Shown here one piece after another: positions 8,934 through 16,646 of a stretch of DNA of 64,000 nucleotides (its first letter is position 1; each line of letters opens with the position of its first letter). Under the pieces are notes generated by a model. That model searched no databases and was not told the origin of the DNA. It worked only from the letters and a program-made list of their open reading frames with translations. A program made the position numbers and the translations under genes. Source of the DNA: CAIKZZ01 sp035604595 (GTDB lineage: Bacteria; Pseudomonadota; Gammaproteobacteria; Steroidobacterales; Steroidobacteraceae); assembly GCA_035604595.1 (NCBI GenBank), contig DATNIE010000017.1, positions 62,001-126,000 of the forward strand, in the 5' to 3' direction.

Positions 8934-10427
8934 ATGAACCTGCGCATTAAGTCGCTCGATGACATCCTTGCGACGGCGGAGAAGAAGTCGCTGCACCGCT
9001 CGCTCGGCGCCTTCCAGCTGACGATGCTCGGCGTCGGCGCGATCATCGGTACCGGTATCTTCGTGCTGACCGCCGAGGCGGCGCAGAAGGCGGGGCCGGC
9101 CATGATGGTGTCGTTCGTGATCGCCGGCTTTGTCTGCGCGGTGACGGCATTGTGCTACGCCGAGATGGCGTCGATGATTCCGGTGTCGGGTTCGGCCTAC
9201 ACCTACTCCTACGCGGTGCTCGGGGAGGTGACCGCCTGGATCGTCGGCTGGGCGCTGATCCTTGAGTACGCGATCGCCGGCAGCACGGTCGCCGTCGGCT
9301 GGTCCGGCTACATCGTCGGACTGCTGCGCCACCTGCACGAGCTGCTACCGTTCATGCCCAACGTCAACGTGCCGGACGCATGGGCCCTCGGGCCGTTCGA
9401 CGGCGGCGTCATCAACGTTCCGGCGCTGGTGATCTCGGGGCTGGTGACCTGGCTGCTGGTGCTCGGCACCAAGGAGAGCGCCTACGTCAACGCGATCCTG
9501 GTGTCGATCAAGGTGATCGCGCTGACGGTGTTCATTATCCTGGCGCTGCCGGTCATGCACGCCGAGCACTTCACGCCGTTTGCGCCGAATGGCTACATTG
9601 GCAAGGAGTTCGGGGTCAGCGCCGCGGCCGCGTCGATCTTTTTCGCGTACGTCGGCTTCGACGCTGTGTCGACCGCGGCCGAGGAGACCAAGAACCCGAA
9701 CCGGAACATCCCGATCGGGCTGATCGGGTCGCTGGCGATCTGCACCGTGTTCTACCTGCTGGTTGCCGCCGCCGCCATCGGCTCGGTCGGCGCGCAGCCG
9801 GTGTTCGGCGCCGGCGGCGCGGTGCTCGAGCCCGGCAGCCCGGCGCTGGCCGCGGCCTGCAAGGGCCTGCACCAGCTGGTGTGCAGCAAGGAGCCGCTGG
9901 CGTACGTGCTGCGCGAATTGCATTTCGGCGGCGTCGGCAACTTGCTCGGGCTCGCAGCGGGCATCGCGCTGCCGTCCGTGATCCTGATGATGATCTACGG
10001 CCAGACACGCATCTTCTTCGTGATGGCCCGCGACGGACTGCTGCCGGAGGTGCTGTCGACAATCCACCCGCGCTACCGCACGCCGCACGTGGTGACCATC
10101 ATTACCGGGCTGTTCGTATCGTTCTTCGCGGCGCTGTTCCCGGTCGGCAAGCTCGCCGACATCTCGAATTCCGGGACGCTGTTCGCGTTCCTGGTGGTTG
10201 CGGCCGGCGTCATGATCCTGCGTGTGCGTGATCCCGGGCGGGCGCGTACTTTCCGGACACCGGCCGTGTGGATCATCGGCCCGTTAGCGATCGCGGGCTG
10301 CGTGGATCTGTTCTTCTCGCTGTCGAACTACACCGAGCTGCTGTTCATCAGCTGGACCGCGTTCGGGCTGCTGCTGTACTTCAGCTACGGGCGCCACCAC
10401 AGTCACCACGCGCGCGCCGGCGGCTGA
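8934..10427 (+). CDS. APC-family amino acid permease (CAT/YfnA type)
   Basis: Predicted inner-membrane amino acid transporter of the APC superfamily, cationic-amino-acid-transporter-like branch. The 497 residues hold about 12 to 14 hydrophobic segments. The first carries the APC signature GVGAIIGTGIFVLTAEAA in the substrate-binding broken helix. Later blocks AYVGFDAVSTAAEETKNP and NIPIGLIGSL are typical of this branch. The N-terminal RIKSLDDILATAEKKSLHR is the usual cytosolic lead. ATG 8934 is taken because of the strong upstream G-rich site. The substrate cannot be told from sequence alone; the gene stands by itself between secF and the convergent suhB. Confidence 0.85.
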   Translation: MNLRIKSLDDILATAEKKSLHRSLGAFQLTMLGVGAIIGTGIFVLTAEAAQKAGPAMMVSFVIAGFVCAVTALCYAEMASMIPVSGSAYTYSYAVLGEVTAWIVGWALILEYAIAGSTVAVGWSGYIVGLLRHLHELLPFMPNVNVPDAWALGPFDGGVINVPALVISGLVTWLLVLGTKESAYVNAILVSIKVIALTVFIILALPVMHAEHFTPFAPNGYIGKEFGVSAAAASIFFAYVGFDAVSTAAEETKNPNRNIPIGLIGSLAICTVFYLLVAAAAIGSVGAQPVFGAGGAVLEPGSPALAAACKGLHQLVCSKEPLAYVLRELHFGGVGNLLGLAAGIALPSVILMMIYGQTRIFFVMARDGLLPEVLSTIHPRYRTPHVVTIITGLFVSFFAALFPVGKLADISNSGTLFAFLVVAAGVMILRVRDPGRARTFRTPAVWIIGPLAIAGCVDLFFSLSNYTELLFISWTAFGLLLYFSYGRHHSHHARAGG

Positions 10428-10449
10428 CGCCGCGCTGGACGGCAGCCGC

Positions 10450-11265
10450 TCAGCCACGCGCGGGCTTGAGGTCCGCGGGCACGTGCGGGGCGAGCAGGGC
10501 GAGCAGCGCCTCGTAGGTCTTCGGGCTGCCGGCGAGGATGTCGCCGCCGAGCGTGTAGTCGGCGCCGGTCAGTGTGCCGACGAGGCCGCCCGCCTCGCTG
10601 ATCAGCAGCGAGCCTGCCGCCGTGTCCCACGGGCTGAGGCCCAGCTCCCAGAACGCATCCATCCGGCCGGCCGCGACCCAGGCGAGGTCGAGCGCCGCCG
10701 AGCCCGGGCGACGCACGCCGGCGGCCTCGAGCGCCACCGCTTTGAGCATCGCGAGATAGCAGTCCAGCCAGCGCAGGTTCGCGCGGTAGGGAAAGCCGGT
10801 GCCGATCAGCGCCCCATCGAGGCCGCGGCTCTTCGACACCCGGATGCGCTTGTCGTCGAGTTGCGCCCCGCCACCGCGGCTTGCCATGAACAGCTCCTGA
10901 CGCATTGGATCGTAGATGACGGCGTGGTCGATGCGGCCGCGCTGCTGGACGGCGATCGACACGCAGAATTGCGGGAATCCATGCAGGAAGTTGGTCGTAC
11001 CGTCGAGCGGATCGATGATCCAGACGACTGCGTCGTTGCCGGCCGGACCGCTCCGGCCGCTCTCCTCGGCGAGTATCCCGTGGTCCGGGTAGAAGTGGCG
11101 GATCGTCGCGATGATCTCCTGCTCGGCCTGGCGGTCGACGTCGGTGACGAAGTCGTTGCGGCTCTTGCTGGTCACGTCGAGCGTGTCGAGCCGGTTCAGG
11201 CCGCGCGTAATGACCGTGCCGGCGCGCCGCGCGGCGCGAATGGCGATATTGACGAGGGGATGCAT
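10450..11265 (-). CDS. suhB: Inositol-1-monophosphatase family protein SuhB
   Basis: Mg-dependent phosphatase of the IMPase family; in E. coli SuhB also joins NusA and the rRNA antitermination complex. The 271-residue product shows metal-site motifs EESG and WIIDPLDGTTNFLHG, plus the C-terminal WDTAAGSLLISEAGG. The start at 11265 gives MHPLVNIAIRAARRAG, the usual SuhB N-terminus. It is divergent from trmJ, 88 nt apart, the same pairing as in E. coli. Confidence 0.93.
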   Translation of the reverse strand: MHPLVNIAIRAARRAGTVITRGLNRLDTLDVTSKSRNDFVTDVDRQAEQEIIATIRHFYPDHGILAEESGRSGPAGNDAVVWIIDPLDGTTNFLHGFPQFCVSIAVQQRGRIDHAVIYDPMRQELFMASRGGGAQLDDKRIRVSKSRGLDGALIGTGFPYRANLRWLDCYLAMLKAVALEAAGVRRPGSAALDLAWVAAGRMDAFWELGLSPWDTAAGSLLISEAGGLVGTLTGADYTLGGDILAGSPKTYEALLALLAPHVPADLKPARG

Positions 11266-11353
11266 TGCCACGGGGATCAACCAGGCGCCGCGCGCAGATG
11301 CGCGGCCTTGTGCGGCGCGTAGAATATCAGACGGCCTTCCAAAGTCCGCCCGC

Positions 11354-12082
11354 GTGCCGATTCGCTTCATTCTCGTCGCCCCCCGTCACCCCGGAAACAT
11401 CGGTGCGGCCGCTCGCGCCATGAAGACCATGGGGCTCGAGGAGCTGTGGCTGGTGGCGCCTGCGGCGTTCCCGCATGCGGAGGCGACCGCGCTCGCCGCC
11501 GGCGCGGACGACCTGCTCGCGCGGGCCCGCGTGGCCGGCACGCTCGCCGAGGCGGTCGCCGACTGCGGCCTCGTGCTGGCGACCAGCGCGCGCAGCCGGA
11601 CCGCGTACTACTGGCCCGCGCTGACGCCGCGCGAGGCAGCGCCCCGGCTGCTCGCCGCGGGCGCGAGCGGCAGCGCCGCGGTCGTCTTTGGCACCGAACG
11701 CACCGGGCTCACGAATGGCGACCTCGAGTACTGCAACGGCGTTGTCCACATCCCCGCGAATCCCGCGTTCGACTCGCTGAACCTCGCGCAGGCCGTGCAG
11801 CTCCTTGCTTATGAGCTCAAGTGCGCCACGGGCGGGCCGGTCATCGGGCCGCAGCGCAGCGTGCCGCTCGCGCCGTCATCGGAGCTCGAGCGGCTGAAGG
11901 CGCACCTCGACGCCGTGCTCCGCGAGGTCGATTTCACCGATCGCCACGGCGGGCCGCACCTCGCGAGGCGCGTCGCGCGGATCTTCGGCCGGGCCGAACT
12001 CGACCAGCACGAGGTCAATATCCTGCGCGGCATCCTCACCGCCGTGCAGGCGCGCCGCCGCCGCGCCGGGTCCGAACCATGA
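11354..12082 (+). CDS. trmJ: tRNA (cytidine/uridine-2'-O-)-methyltransferase TrmJ
   Basis: SPOUT-class methyltransferase that 2'-O-methylates tRNA position 32. The 242-residue product begins VPIRFILVAPRHPGNIGAAAR (GTG start), the TrmH-family motif 1. The knot motifs are VVFGTERTGLTN and PANPAFDSLNLAQAVQL. The C-terminal region has the E-ERLKAHL and LRGIL helices of TrmJ. The stop overlaps the iscS start by 4 nt (ATGA). In E. coli trmJ precedes iscR; here iscR is missing and iscS follows at once. Confidence 0.92.
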   Translation: MPIRFILVAPRHPGNIGAAARAMKTMGLEELWLVAPAAFPHAEATALAAGADDLLARARVAGTLAEAVADCGLVLATSARSRTAYYWPALTPREAAPRLLAAGASGSAAVVFGTERTGLTNGDLEYCNGVVHIPANPAFDSLNLAQAVQLLAYELKCATGGPVIGPQRSVPLAPSSELERLKAHLDAVLREVDFTDRHGGPHLARRVARIFGRAELDQHEVNILRGILTAVQARRRRAGSEP

Positions 12083-13236
12083 GCACCACCGCGCCGATCT
12101 ACCTCGATCACGCGGCCACGAGCCCGCTCGATGGCCGGGTCCGCGCGGTGATGCTGGCGTGCCTCGAGTCGCCGCCCGGCAATCCCGCCTCCACCCACGC
12201 CGCCGGACGCGCCGCCCGCGCGCGCGTCGAGGCGGCGCGAGCGGAGGTCGCGGCGCTGATCGCCGCGCCGCCGGCGGCGATCGTGTTCACCTCCGGCGCG
12301 ACCGAGGCCGACAACCTCGCGATCCTCGGCAGCGCGCGCGGCAACGCGGTCCGCGGGCGGCACATCGTCAGCGTCAGGACCGAGCACCGGGCGGTGCTCG
12401 ACGCCTGCGGCAGGCTCGAGCGCGAGGGTTTCGCGGTCACGCTGCTGACTCCAGACCGGCAGGGTCTCGTTGAGCCAGGCGCGCTGCGCGCCGCGCTCAC
12501 ACCCACGACGACACTCGTGTCGGTCATGCTCGTCAACAACGAGACCGGGGTCGTGCAGGACATCGCCGCCCTCGCGGCCGAGTGCCGCGAGCACGGAACG
12601 CTGTTGCACGTCGACGCGGCCCAGGCCGCCGGCCGCATTCCGATCGACGTGGCGGCGCTCGACGTCGACCTGCTGAGCCTGTCGGCGCACAAGATCCACG
12701 GGCCGGTTGGCGTCGGGGCGCTGTACGTGCGCCGCGAGCCGCGCCCGACGCTCGTGCCGCTGCAGTTCGGCGGCGGCCAGGAAGGCGGGCTGCGGTCGGG
12801 GACGCTCGCCGTGCACCAGATCGCGGGCATGGGGGAGGCGTTCCGCCTGGCTGCGATCGAGGGGCCGTCCGAGTCGGCGCGTCTCGCCGGGCTCCGCGAT
12901 CGCCTCTGGCGGGCGCTGCAGACGCTCCCGGGCAGCCACCTCAACGGGCACCCGGAGCGACGCGCGCCGCACATCCTCAACGTCTCGTTTGAGGGCGTGG
13001 ACGGCGAGGCGTTGCTGTTCGCGCTCGGTGATCTTGCGGTCGCGAGCGGTGCCGCCTGCGGTGCCGAGAGCGGCGAGCCCTCGTACGTGCTGCGCGCGCT
13101 CGGCCGGGACGACGCGCTCGCCCGGGCGTCGCTGCGCGTCAGCTTCGGGCGGCCGACGACGGTGGAGGAGGTGGACGTCGCCGCGACGCGGGTTCGGGAT
13201 GCGGTCGGACGGCTGCGCTCGCTCGCGCCGGCATGA
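12079..13236 (+). CDS. iscS: Cysteine desulfurase, IscS type, with shortened C-terminus
   Basis: PLP enzyme that takes sulfur from cysteine for Fe-S clusters and tRNA thiolation. The 385 residues align throughout with E. coli IscS: H103 in TEHRAVLD, PLP lysine K205 in SAHKIHGP, and catalytic C327 in the loop ASGAACGAESGEPSYVLRALG (one residue beyond the listing limit is not needed to see it). It ends at GRLRSLAPA. E. coli IscS continues for about 20 more residues, a tail involved in docking IscU. That loss goes with a degenerate IscU-like protein encoded next. ATG 12079 overlaps trmJ by 4 nt. Confidence 0.85.
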   Translation: MSTTAPIYLDHAATSPLDGRVRAVMLACLESPPGNPASTHAAGRAARARVEAARAEVAALIAAPPAAIVFTSGATEADNLAILGSARGNAVRGRHIVSVRTEHRAVLDACGRLEREGFAVTLLTPDRQGLVEPGALRAALTPTTTLVSVMLVNNETGVVQDIAALAAECREHGTLLHVDAAQAAGRIPIDVAALDVDLLSLSAHKIHGPVGVGALYVRREPRPTLVPLQFGGGQEGGLRSGTLAVHQIAGMGEAFRLAAIEGPSESARLAGLRDRLWRALQTLPGSHLNGHPERRAPHILNVSFEGVDGEALLFALGDLAVASGAACGAESGEPSYVLRALGRDDALARASLRVSFGRPTTVEEVDVAATRVRDAVGRLRSLAPA

Positions 13237-13613
13237 GCGAACCGGGCCCTTACTCGGATGCGGTGGGGAGGCTGTTCCGGGAGGCGCCCGGTGCCGGGCG
13301 TCCGGACGGACCCGGCTGGGTGAGCGGCGAGGCGCGCGAGCCGCTGTCGGCCACCCACGTGCGCTGGCATCTGCAGGCCACCGCGGGGCGGGTCGCGGCC
13401 TCGCGCTACGAGGTGCGCGGCTGCCCGCACACGATCGCCGCGGCTGCGCTGATCGCCGCGCAGCTCGACGGTCGCCCGGTCGCCGACCTCGGCCTCGATC
13501 TGCCGCGGGTCGCGGCGCTGCTCGGCTGCCCCACGACGAAACTTGGGCGACTTTTCGTGATCCAAGACGCGATTGAGCGCGCCGCGCATGTACTCGGGGC
13601 GGAACAAGCCTAG
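13233..13613 (+). CDS. IscU/NifU-N-like protein lacking most cluster ligands
   Basis: 126-residue protein that aligns with the IscU scaffold fold: RYEVRGCPHTIAAAALIAAQ matches the IscU region around C63, and the C-terminal helix QDAIERAAHV matches EDAIKAA. Of the IscU ligands only the C63 equivalent (C64) is kept. The segment that should hold GAPACGD reads SGEAREP, losing C37 and D39, and the H105-C106 pair is G105-R106. The only other cysteine is C99. It starts inside the iscS stop (ATGA overlap), so it is surely co-translated. It may be a sulfur acceptor or desulfurase partner rather than a cluster scaffold; that is inference. Confidence 0.75.
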   Translation: MSEPGPYSDAVGRLFREAPGAGRPDGPGWVSGEAREPLSATHVRWHLQATAGRVAASRYEVRGCPHTIAAAALIAAQLDGRPVADLGLDLPRVAALLGCPTTKLGRLFVIQDAIERAAHVLGAEQA

Positions 13614-13662
13614 AATCGGCTGACCCTGCCGTCCCACCTGTTCGGGAGATTTGCGACCAACC

Positions 13663-13986
13663 ATGCCCGTCACACTGTCGCCTACCGCCGCGGAGCGTGT
13701 CCGCAGCTTCCTCGCCTCCCGCGGCCATGGCCTCGGGCTGCGACTTGCCATCAAGCGCACCGGCTGCTCCGGCTACGCCTACGTTGTGAACTACGCTGAA
13801 GAACTGGGGCCGGATGACACGGTGTTCGAGGACCGGGGGGTCAAGGTCGTGGTCGACGCCGCGAGCCTGCCGCTCGTCGACGGCACCGAGGTCGATTTCG
13901 TCAAACAGGGCCTCAACGAGGCCTTCAGGTTCCGCAATCCCAAGGCCCGGTCGGAATGCGGCTGCGGCGAGAGCTTCTCGCTCTGA
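13663..13986 (+). CDS. iscA: Iron-sulfur assembly protein IscA
   Basis: A-type carrier that delivers Fe-S clusters or iron. The 107 residues match E. coli IscA almost end to end, with GVKVVVDA, DGTEVDFVKQGLNEAF and the three ligand cysteines in RTGCSG and SECGCGESF. ATG 13663 gives the normal MPVTLSPTAAERV start; a TTG 12 nt upstream is closer to the GGGAG site, so initiation there cannot be excluded. It is separated from the IscU-like gene by 49 nt that include TAGAAT at 13611. Confidence 0.92.
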   Translation: MPVTLSPTAAERVRSFLASRGHGLGLRLAIKRTGCSGYAYVVNYAEELGPDDTVFEDRGVKVVVDAASLPLVDGTEVDFVKQGLNEAFRFRNPKARSECGCGESFSL

Positions 13987-14043
13987 TCTCTGTCCGGATC
14001 GGGAAAATTCCTTAATTCCCGGCAACTTCCGTGCGCTGTCGCG

Positions 14044-14073
14044 TTGCGGGGGATGCCTCGCGACCTATAGAAT
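14044..14073 (+). promoter_or_regulatory. Probable sigma70 promoter for ndk
   Basis: TTGCGG (14044-14049) is followed by TATAGAAT (14066-14073), giving TATAGA at 16-nt or TAGAAT at 18-nt spacing. An A/T-rich stretch (GAAAATTCCTTAATT, about 14001-14015) lies upstream. The inferred start would leave a leader of roughly 75 nt before ndk. Confidence 0.45.
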
Positions 14074-14155
14074 GAGCGGTCCGGGTGAGGCCGGGCGGAA
14101 TGCTGCGATGCTCGCCTGCGGCGTTTCGTTCCATAGCCATCCAAGAGGTTGATCC

Positions 14156-14587
14156 ATGGCGCTCGAGCGCACCTTGTCGATCGTCAAGCCAGACGGCGTT
14201 CAGAAGAACCTGATCGGCGAGGTGTACCGCCGCTTCGAGCAGGCCGGTCTGCGAATCGTCGCCGCGCGGATGCGGCGGCTGACGCTCGGCGAGGCCGAGG
14301 GCTTTTACGCTGTGCATCGCGGGCGCCCGTTCTTCAATGATCTGTGCCGCTACATGACCTCGGGCCCGGTGATGGTGCAGGTCCTCGAGGGTGAGGGCGC
14401 GGTCGCCAAGAACCGCGACGTCATGGGCGCCACCGATCCGCGGCAGGCCGCCAGCGGCACGATCCGGGCCGACCTCGCCACCAGCATCGAGGAGAACATC
14501 GTGCACGGGTCGGACTCGGTGGCGAACGCCGCGCACGAGATCGCCTACTTCTTCAGCGCGACGGAGATCTGTCCGCGGACGCGCTGA
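14156..14587 (+). CDS. ndk: Nucleoside diphosphate kinase
   Basis: Balances nucleoside triphosphates through a phosphohistidine intermediate. The 143-residue length is exact for the family. Active-site H117 lies in NIVHGSDS, and the N-terminal ERTLSIVKPDGVQKN is diagnostic. An AGAGG site precedes the ATG. ndk-rlmN-pilF is a conserved gammaproteobacterial order. rlmN begins 19 nt after the stop. Confidence 0.97.
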   Translation: MALERTLSIVKPDGVQKNLIGEVYRRFEQAGLRIVAARMRRLTLGEAEGFYAVHRGRPFFNDLCRYMTSGPVMVQVLEGEGAVAKNRDVMGATDPRQAASGTIRADLATSIEENIVHGSDSVANAAHEIAYFFSATEICPRTR

Positions 14588-14606
14588 GCGCGCCGAGGCC
14601 ATCGTC

Positions 14607-15728
14607 ATGGGCGAGACCGCGACGCGCACGAACCTGCTGGGGCTGGCTCCGCCGGAGCTCGAGGCATTTGTCGTCGCGCTGGGCGAGAAGCCGTTCCGCG
14701 CCCGCCAGCTGCTGGCCTGGATCTACAAGCGCCGCGAAGGCGATTTCGCCGCGATGACCGACCTCGGCAAGGAGTTCCGGGCGCGCCTCGCGGCCGTTGC
14801 CGAGGTGCGAGCCCCTGAAATCGCGAGCGAGCACGCCTCGAGCGATGGCACCCGCAAATGGATGCTCCAGGCGGGCGAGTCCGCCGGGCGGACCCAGGCG
14901 ATCGAGACCGTGTTCATCCCGGAGCCGGGCCGCGGCACGCTGTGCATCTCCACCCAGGTCGGCTGCGCGCTCGACTGCTCGTTCTGCTCGACCGGCGCCC
15001 AGGGCTTCAATCGCAACCTCGAAACCGCCGAGATCGTGGGCCAGGTGTGGCTCGCGAGCCGGCTGCTCGGCGTCGGTCCCGGCGGCGAGCGCGCGATCAC
15101 CAATGTCGTGCTGATGGGGATGGGCGAGCCGCTCGCCAACTATCGCGCCGTGCTGCCGGCCCTGCGGTTGTTCATGGACGACCGGGGCTTCGACCTGTCG
15201 CGGCGCCGCGTGACGTTGTCGACCTCCGGGCTCGTGCCGCAGATCTACCGGCTCGCGGAGGATACGAACGTGGCGCTGGCAGTGTCGCTGCACGCACCCA
15301 ATGACCGGCTCCGCGATCAGCTGGTGCCGATCAACCGTCGGCACCCGATCCAGGAACTGCTCGAGGCCTGCTGGCACTACCTCGGCGCGCAGAATGGCCG
15401 CAGCATCACCTTCGAGTACGTGCTGCTCGACGGTGTCAACGACCAGCCCGAGCACGCGCGCGAGCTCGTCGGACTGCTGGCTGGCCATGACGCGAAGGTC
15501 AACCTGATCCCGTTCAACCCGTTCCCCGGTACCGCCTACCGCCGCTCCCCGCTGCCGGTCATCACGCGCTTCCGCGACTACCTCAACGCCCACGGCGTCA
15601 CCGCGACGGTGCGGCGTACCCGCGGCGAGGATATCGATGCCGCCTGCGGACAGCTCGCCGGGCGCGTCCATGACCGCACGACGGTCCGCCTCGGTTCCAA
15701 GGTGATCTCCGTGACGGTGGACGCATGA
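14607..15728 (+). CDS. rlmN: Dual-specificity RNA methyltransferase RlmN
   Basis: Radical-SAM enzyme that methylates C2 of A2503 in 23S rRNA and A37 in some tRNAs. The 373-residue product has the [4Fe-4S] motif CALDCSFC and the nearby GTLCISTQVGC cysteine that attacks the radical intermediate region. GMGEPLANY is the SAM-binding glycine motif, and the C-terminal methyl-carrier cysteine lies in DIDAACGQL. ATG 14607 gives the normal N-terminus (LLGLAPPELEAFV). The stop overlaps pilF by 4 nt. Confidence 0.95.
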   Translation: MGETATRTNLLGLAPPELEAFVVALGEKPFRARQLLAWIYKRREGDFAAMTDLGKEFRARLAAVAEVRAPEIASEHASSDGTRKWMLQAGESAGRTQAIETVFIPEPGRGTLCISTQVGCALDCSFCSTGAQGFNRNLETAEIVGQVWLASRLLGVGPGGERAITNVVLMGMGEPLANYRAVLPALRLFMDDRGFDLSRRRVTLSTSGLVPQIYRLAEDTNVALAVSLHAPNDRLRDQLVPINRRHPIQELLEACWHYLGAQNGRSITFEYVLLDGVNDQPEHARELVGLLAGHDAKVNLIPFNPFPGTAYRRSPLPVITRFRDYLNAHGVTATVRRTRGEDIDAACGQLAGRVHDRTTVRLGSKVISVTVDA

Positions 15729-16483
15729 AACGCCTGATTGTTCTCGTCGCACTGGTGCTCGCGGCAGCGTCCGGACTGGCCGCCGAAAAGCGCGCACCCG
15801 ACCCGGACCCGAAGCAGACGGCGGCGCGCTTGAACGCGCAGCTGGCGATCGCCTATCTGAAGCAGAACGACGTCGCCGAGGCGCGCAAGAAGATCGAGAA
15901 GGCGCTGCAGGAGAACGACAAGGACCCGGCGGTGCAAAGTTCCGCCGGGCTCGTCTACGAGCGGCTCCTCGAGCCCGACCAGGCGGACCGGCACTACTCC
16001 GCCGCCCTGCGCCTCGCGCCCAAGGACGCCGACATGGTGAACAACTACGCGGTGTTCCAGTGCCGCCGCGGCAACTGGGCGAAGGGCCAGAAGCTGTTTG
16101 AGCAGGCGGCCAATAGCCCGTCCTACGCGACGCCCGAGGTCGCGTACGCCAATGCCGGCGTCTGCGCCCGCAGCGCCGGCAACCTGACGCGTGCCGAGGA
16201 GCTGTTCGCCAAGGCGCTCAGCATCCGCGCCGACTACCCCGACGCACTGCTGCAGATGGCGGACCTGACACTGGCGCGCGGTGCAGGTCCCCTTGCCCAC
16301 GTGTACCTGCAGCGCTATCTGGTGAACGGCCCGGCGGCGCCGGATGCGCTGCTGCTCGCGGTGCGCGTCGGGCGCGCGATCGGCGATCACGCCGAGGAGA
16401 GCCGCTACGCCGCCCAGCTGCAGCACGATTTCCCGGACTCCGCCCAGGCGCGGGAGCTGCGCGTCGCCGCGGGTCGCGAATGA
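15725..16483 (+). CDS. pilF: Type IV pilus biogenesis TPR protein PilF/PilW without lipobox
   Basis: TPR protein of the PilF/PilW family, which pilots the PilQ secretin to the outer membrane. The 252 residues begin with a signal peptide (MKRLIVLVALVLAAASGLAA). Four to six TPR-like helical pairs follow, including LNAQLAIAYLKQNDVAEA and MVNNYAVFQCRRGNW, the family hallmark. PilF is normally a lipoprotein, but no cysteine is present near the cleavage site, so this copy is probably a soluble periplasmic protein or membrane-anchored by the uncleaved helix. The start overlaps rlmN by 4 nt, as in many gammaproteobacteria. No other pilus gene is in the window. Confidence 0.85.
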   Translation: MKRLIVLVALVLAAASGLAAEKRAPDPDPKQTAARLNAQLAIAYLKQNDVAEARKKIEKALQENDKDPAVQSSAGLVYERLLEPDQADRHYSAALRLAPKDADMVNNYAVFQCRRGNWAKGQKLFEQAANSPSYATPEVAYANAGVCARSAGNLTRAEELFAKALSIRADYPDALLQMADLTLARGAGPLAHVYLQRYLVNGPAAPDALLLAVRVGRAIGDHAEESRYAAQLQHDFPDSAQARELRVAAGRE

Positions 16484-16646
16484 CCGGGCAGGCAGCAAAG
16501 GCCAGGCCCGGCGCTCCCCGTCGGGGAGATGCTGGCCGGCTGCGTGGTCGGGTCGTGGTGGCCCGGGACGGCGGTGATCCCGCTCCGGCACGCGCGCTCG
16601 CCGGCGATGGCGCCGTGAGCTGACCCGGTCAGGAAGCCTCTGCACA
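16484..16646. other. pilF-hisS gap where rodZ and ispG often lie
   Basis: 163 nt with no recognisable gene. A CTCCCC-GTC-GGGGAG hairpin lies at 16514-16528, without a T-run. An ATG overlapping the pilF stop opens a 47-codon frame with no family match seen. The pilF frame, read past its stop, has almost only G/C third bases until TGA near 16620, which looks like former coding sequence. In E. coli rodZ and ispG lie between rlmN and hisS. Confidence 0.4.
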
